A stretch of 6,177 nt of DNA from Acidobacteriota bacterium (GTDB lineage Bacteria > Acidobacteriota > Terriglobia > Bryobacterales > Bryobacteraceae). Shown here one piece after another: positions 5,011 through 6,177 of this stretch; positions within the stretch are counted from its first letter, which is position 1; each line of letters begins with the position of its first letter. The translations under genes were made by a program, and so were the position numbers. A model generated the notes under the pieces. That model was not told the origin of the DNA. It saw only the letters and a list, made by a program, of their open reading frames with translations, and did no database searches. The DNA is taken from contig JAJYKC010000167.1 of the NCBI GenBank assembly GCA_021788955.1, forward strand, positions 1 through 6,177, written 5' to 3'.

Positions 5011-6177
5011 ATGGACCTAAACCGTACCACCGAAAAACTTCAAGCCGCGATCCAGGACGCGCAGTCGATCGCCCTGCGGCGGAATCATCAGCAGGTCGAC
5101 GTCGAACACCTGTTCCTTGCTCTGGCGAACCAGGAAGGCGGGCTGGCGCCGTCCATTCTGAACCGCGCCGACGTTCCGCTGGCCGCGTTCAAGCAGATCC
5201 TGGAGCGGGAGTTGGACAAGATTCCGCAGGTCACCACGCCAACCGGCGCGCCGGCGGGGCAGATCTACGTCAGCCCCCGGCTGCAGAAGCTGTTCACCGT
5301 GGCCGAGGACGAGGCCAAGCGGCTGAAGGACGACTACATTAGCGTCGAGCACGTGCTGCTGGCCGGGGCGTCGGACTCCGGTCCGGTGGGAAAGATGTTC
5401 CGCGAAACCGGGCTGAACCGCGAGCGGCTGATGCGCGCTCTGCAGGAAGTACGGGGCAGCCAACGAGTAACTACGCCGAACCCCGAGGCCACTTACGAGG
5501 CACTCGAGAAGTACGGCCGCGACCTCACTCAACTTGCCGGACAGGGAAAGCTCGACCCGGTGATCGGGCGCGACGAGGAAATCCGCCGCGTGATCCAGGT
5601 GCTGAGCCGCCGCACGAAGAACAACCCCGTCTTAATTGGCGAGCCGGGCGTGGGCAAAACCGCCATCGTCGAGGGCCTCGCCCAGCGCATTGTGCGCGGC
5701 GACGTGCCCGAAGGACTGAAGGAGAAGCGCGTGGTGTCGCTCGACATGGGCGCGCTGATCGCGGGCGCGAAATTCCGGGGCGAGTTCGAGGAGCGGCTGA
5801 AGGCGGTCCTCAAAGAGGTTCAGACCTCCCAGGGCCAGATCGTCCTCTTTATTGACGAGTTACACACCGTGGTCGGCACCGGGAAGGCCGAAGGCGCCAT
5901 GGACGCCGGGAACTTACTCAAACCGATGCTCGCCCGCGGCGAGCTGCAGTGCGTCGGCGCTACCACGCTGGACGAATACCGTAAGTACATCGAAAAGGAC
6001 GCCGCGCTCGAACGCCGCTTCCAGACCGTCCTGGTCGACCAGCCGAGCGTCGAAGATACCATCTCGATCCTGCGCGGGCTGCGCGAGCGGTACGAAGTTC
6101 ACCACGGCGTGCGGATTAAGGACACCTCCCTGGTGGCGGCGGCGACGCTTAGCCACCGCTACATTTCGGACCGGTTC
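5011..6177 (+). CDS. clpB: ClpB protein disaggregase, N-terminal 389 codons (cut by window end)
   Basis: ClpB is the cytoplasmic Hsp100 chaperone that threads aggregated proteins through a hexameric pore with help from DnaK. The start [18 protein letters not shown] is the standard ClpB N-terminus, although the ribosome-binding site is weak (CAGG, 9 nt upstream). Residues 1 to about 150 are the Clp N domain with its two repeats. The first AAA+ module follows: GEPGVGKT at 210-217 (K216), pore loop [11 protein letters not shown] with F255 where many ClpB proteins have tyrosine, Walker B VLFIDELH at 278-285 (E283), sensor [13 protein letters not shown], and arginine fingers R335/R336 in ALERRFQ. 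The family is about 860 residues long, so the coiled-coil middle domain and second AAA+ module lie beyond 6177. No frameshift is seen. It is a core housekeeping gene outside the island and marks the chromosomal side of the integration site. Confidence 0.95.
   Translation, partial: MDLNRTTEKLQAAIQDAQSIALRRNHQQVDVEHLFLALANQEGGLAPSILNRADVPLAAFKQILERELDKIPQVTTPTGAPAGQIYVSPRLQKLFTVAEDEAKRLKDDYISVEHVLLAGASDSGPVGKMFRETGLNRERLMRALQEVRGSQRVTTPNPEATYEALEKYGRDLTQLAGQGKLDPVIGRDEEIRRVIQVLSRRTKNNPVLIGEPGVGKTAIVEGLAQRIVRGDVPEGLKEKRVVSLDMGALIAGAKFRGEFEERLKAVLKEVQTSQGQIVLFIDELHTVVGTGKAEGAMDAGNLLKPMLARGELQCVGATTLDEYRKYIEKDAALERRFQTVLVDQPSVEDTISILRGLRERYEVHHGVRIKDTSLVAAATLSHRYISDRF

Noticed and set aside
5011..6177. 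ClpB as a third component of the island system
   Set aside because: It lies beyond the intact tRNA and the right att repeat, has its own upstream region, and is a core chaperone. Both being AAA+ proteins is coincidence.

Overview
The window comes from a GC-rich bacterial chromosome. The clpB start, coding style and intergenic structure resemble soil Acidobacteria (Solibacter-like), but that is an impression, not a demonstrated assignment. The core chromosome is visible on the right: an intact tRNA-Ala(GGC) gene on the minus strand (4440-4515), about 500 bp of non-coding DNA with small repeats, and the first 389 codons of clpB, which runs off the window at 6177.

To the left of the tRNA 3' end lies a very compact genomic island. 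The 3' part of the tRNA gene (anticodon stem-loop through CCA) is repeated perfectly as a 49-bp direct repeat at 236-284 and 4438-4486. These have the form of the attL/attR pair of a tyrosine-recombinase integration event. The repeats bound a 4,202-bp unit that contains only two confident genes and no recombinase. Inside the left end are two copies of a 16-bp motif spaced 40 bp apart. At the right end is a structured 250-bp non-coding stretch.

The cargo is a two-gene operon: a 329-aa AAA+ ATPase (711-1700) and an 819-aa cytoplasmic subtilisin-like (S8) protease (1693-4152). They overlap by 8 nt, and a 6-bp GC-rich hairpin covers the only purine-rich ribosome-binding sequence before the protease start. 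This architecture matches the IetAS ATPase/protease pair, first described on Agrobacterium plasmids as a toxin/antitoxin-like pair and later reported as an antiphage defence system. All AAA+ motifs and the full S8 catalytic set (D281, H315, N425, S543) are present, so both enzymes look active. The inferred arrangement is that the ATPase controls or recruits the protease, and that coupled translation keeps their amounts linked.

The 235 bp left of the left att copy is not clearly chromosomal. It carries a 39-bp segment 77% identical to the island's own right end (128-166 versus 4355-4393), with differences concentrated at every third base, and a partial mimic of the tRNA anticodon stem. This suggests a tandem array, with a related element (possibly holding the integrase) beginning further left, outside the window.
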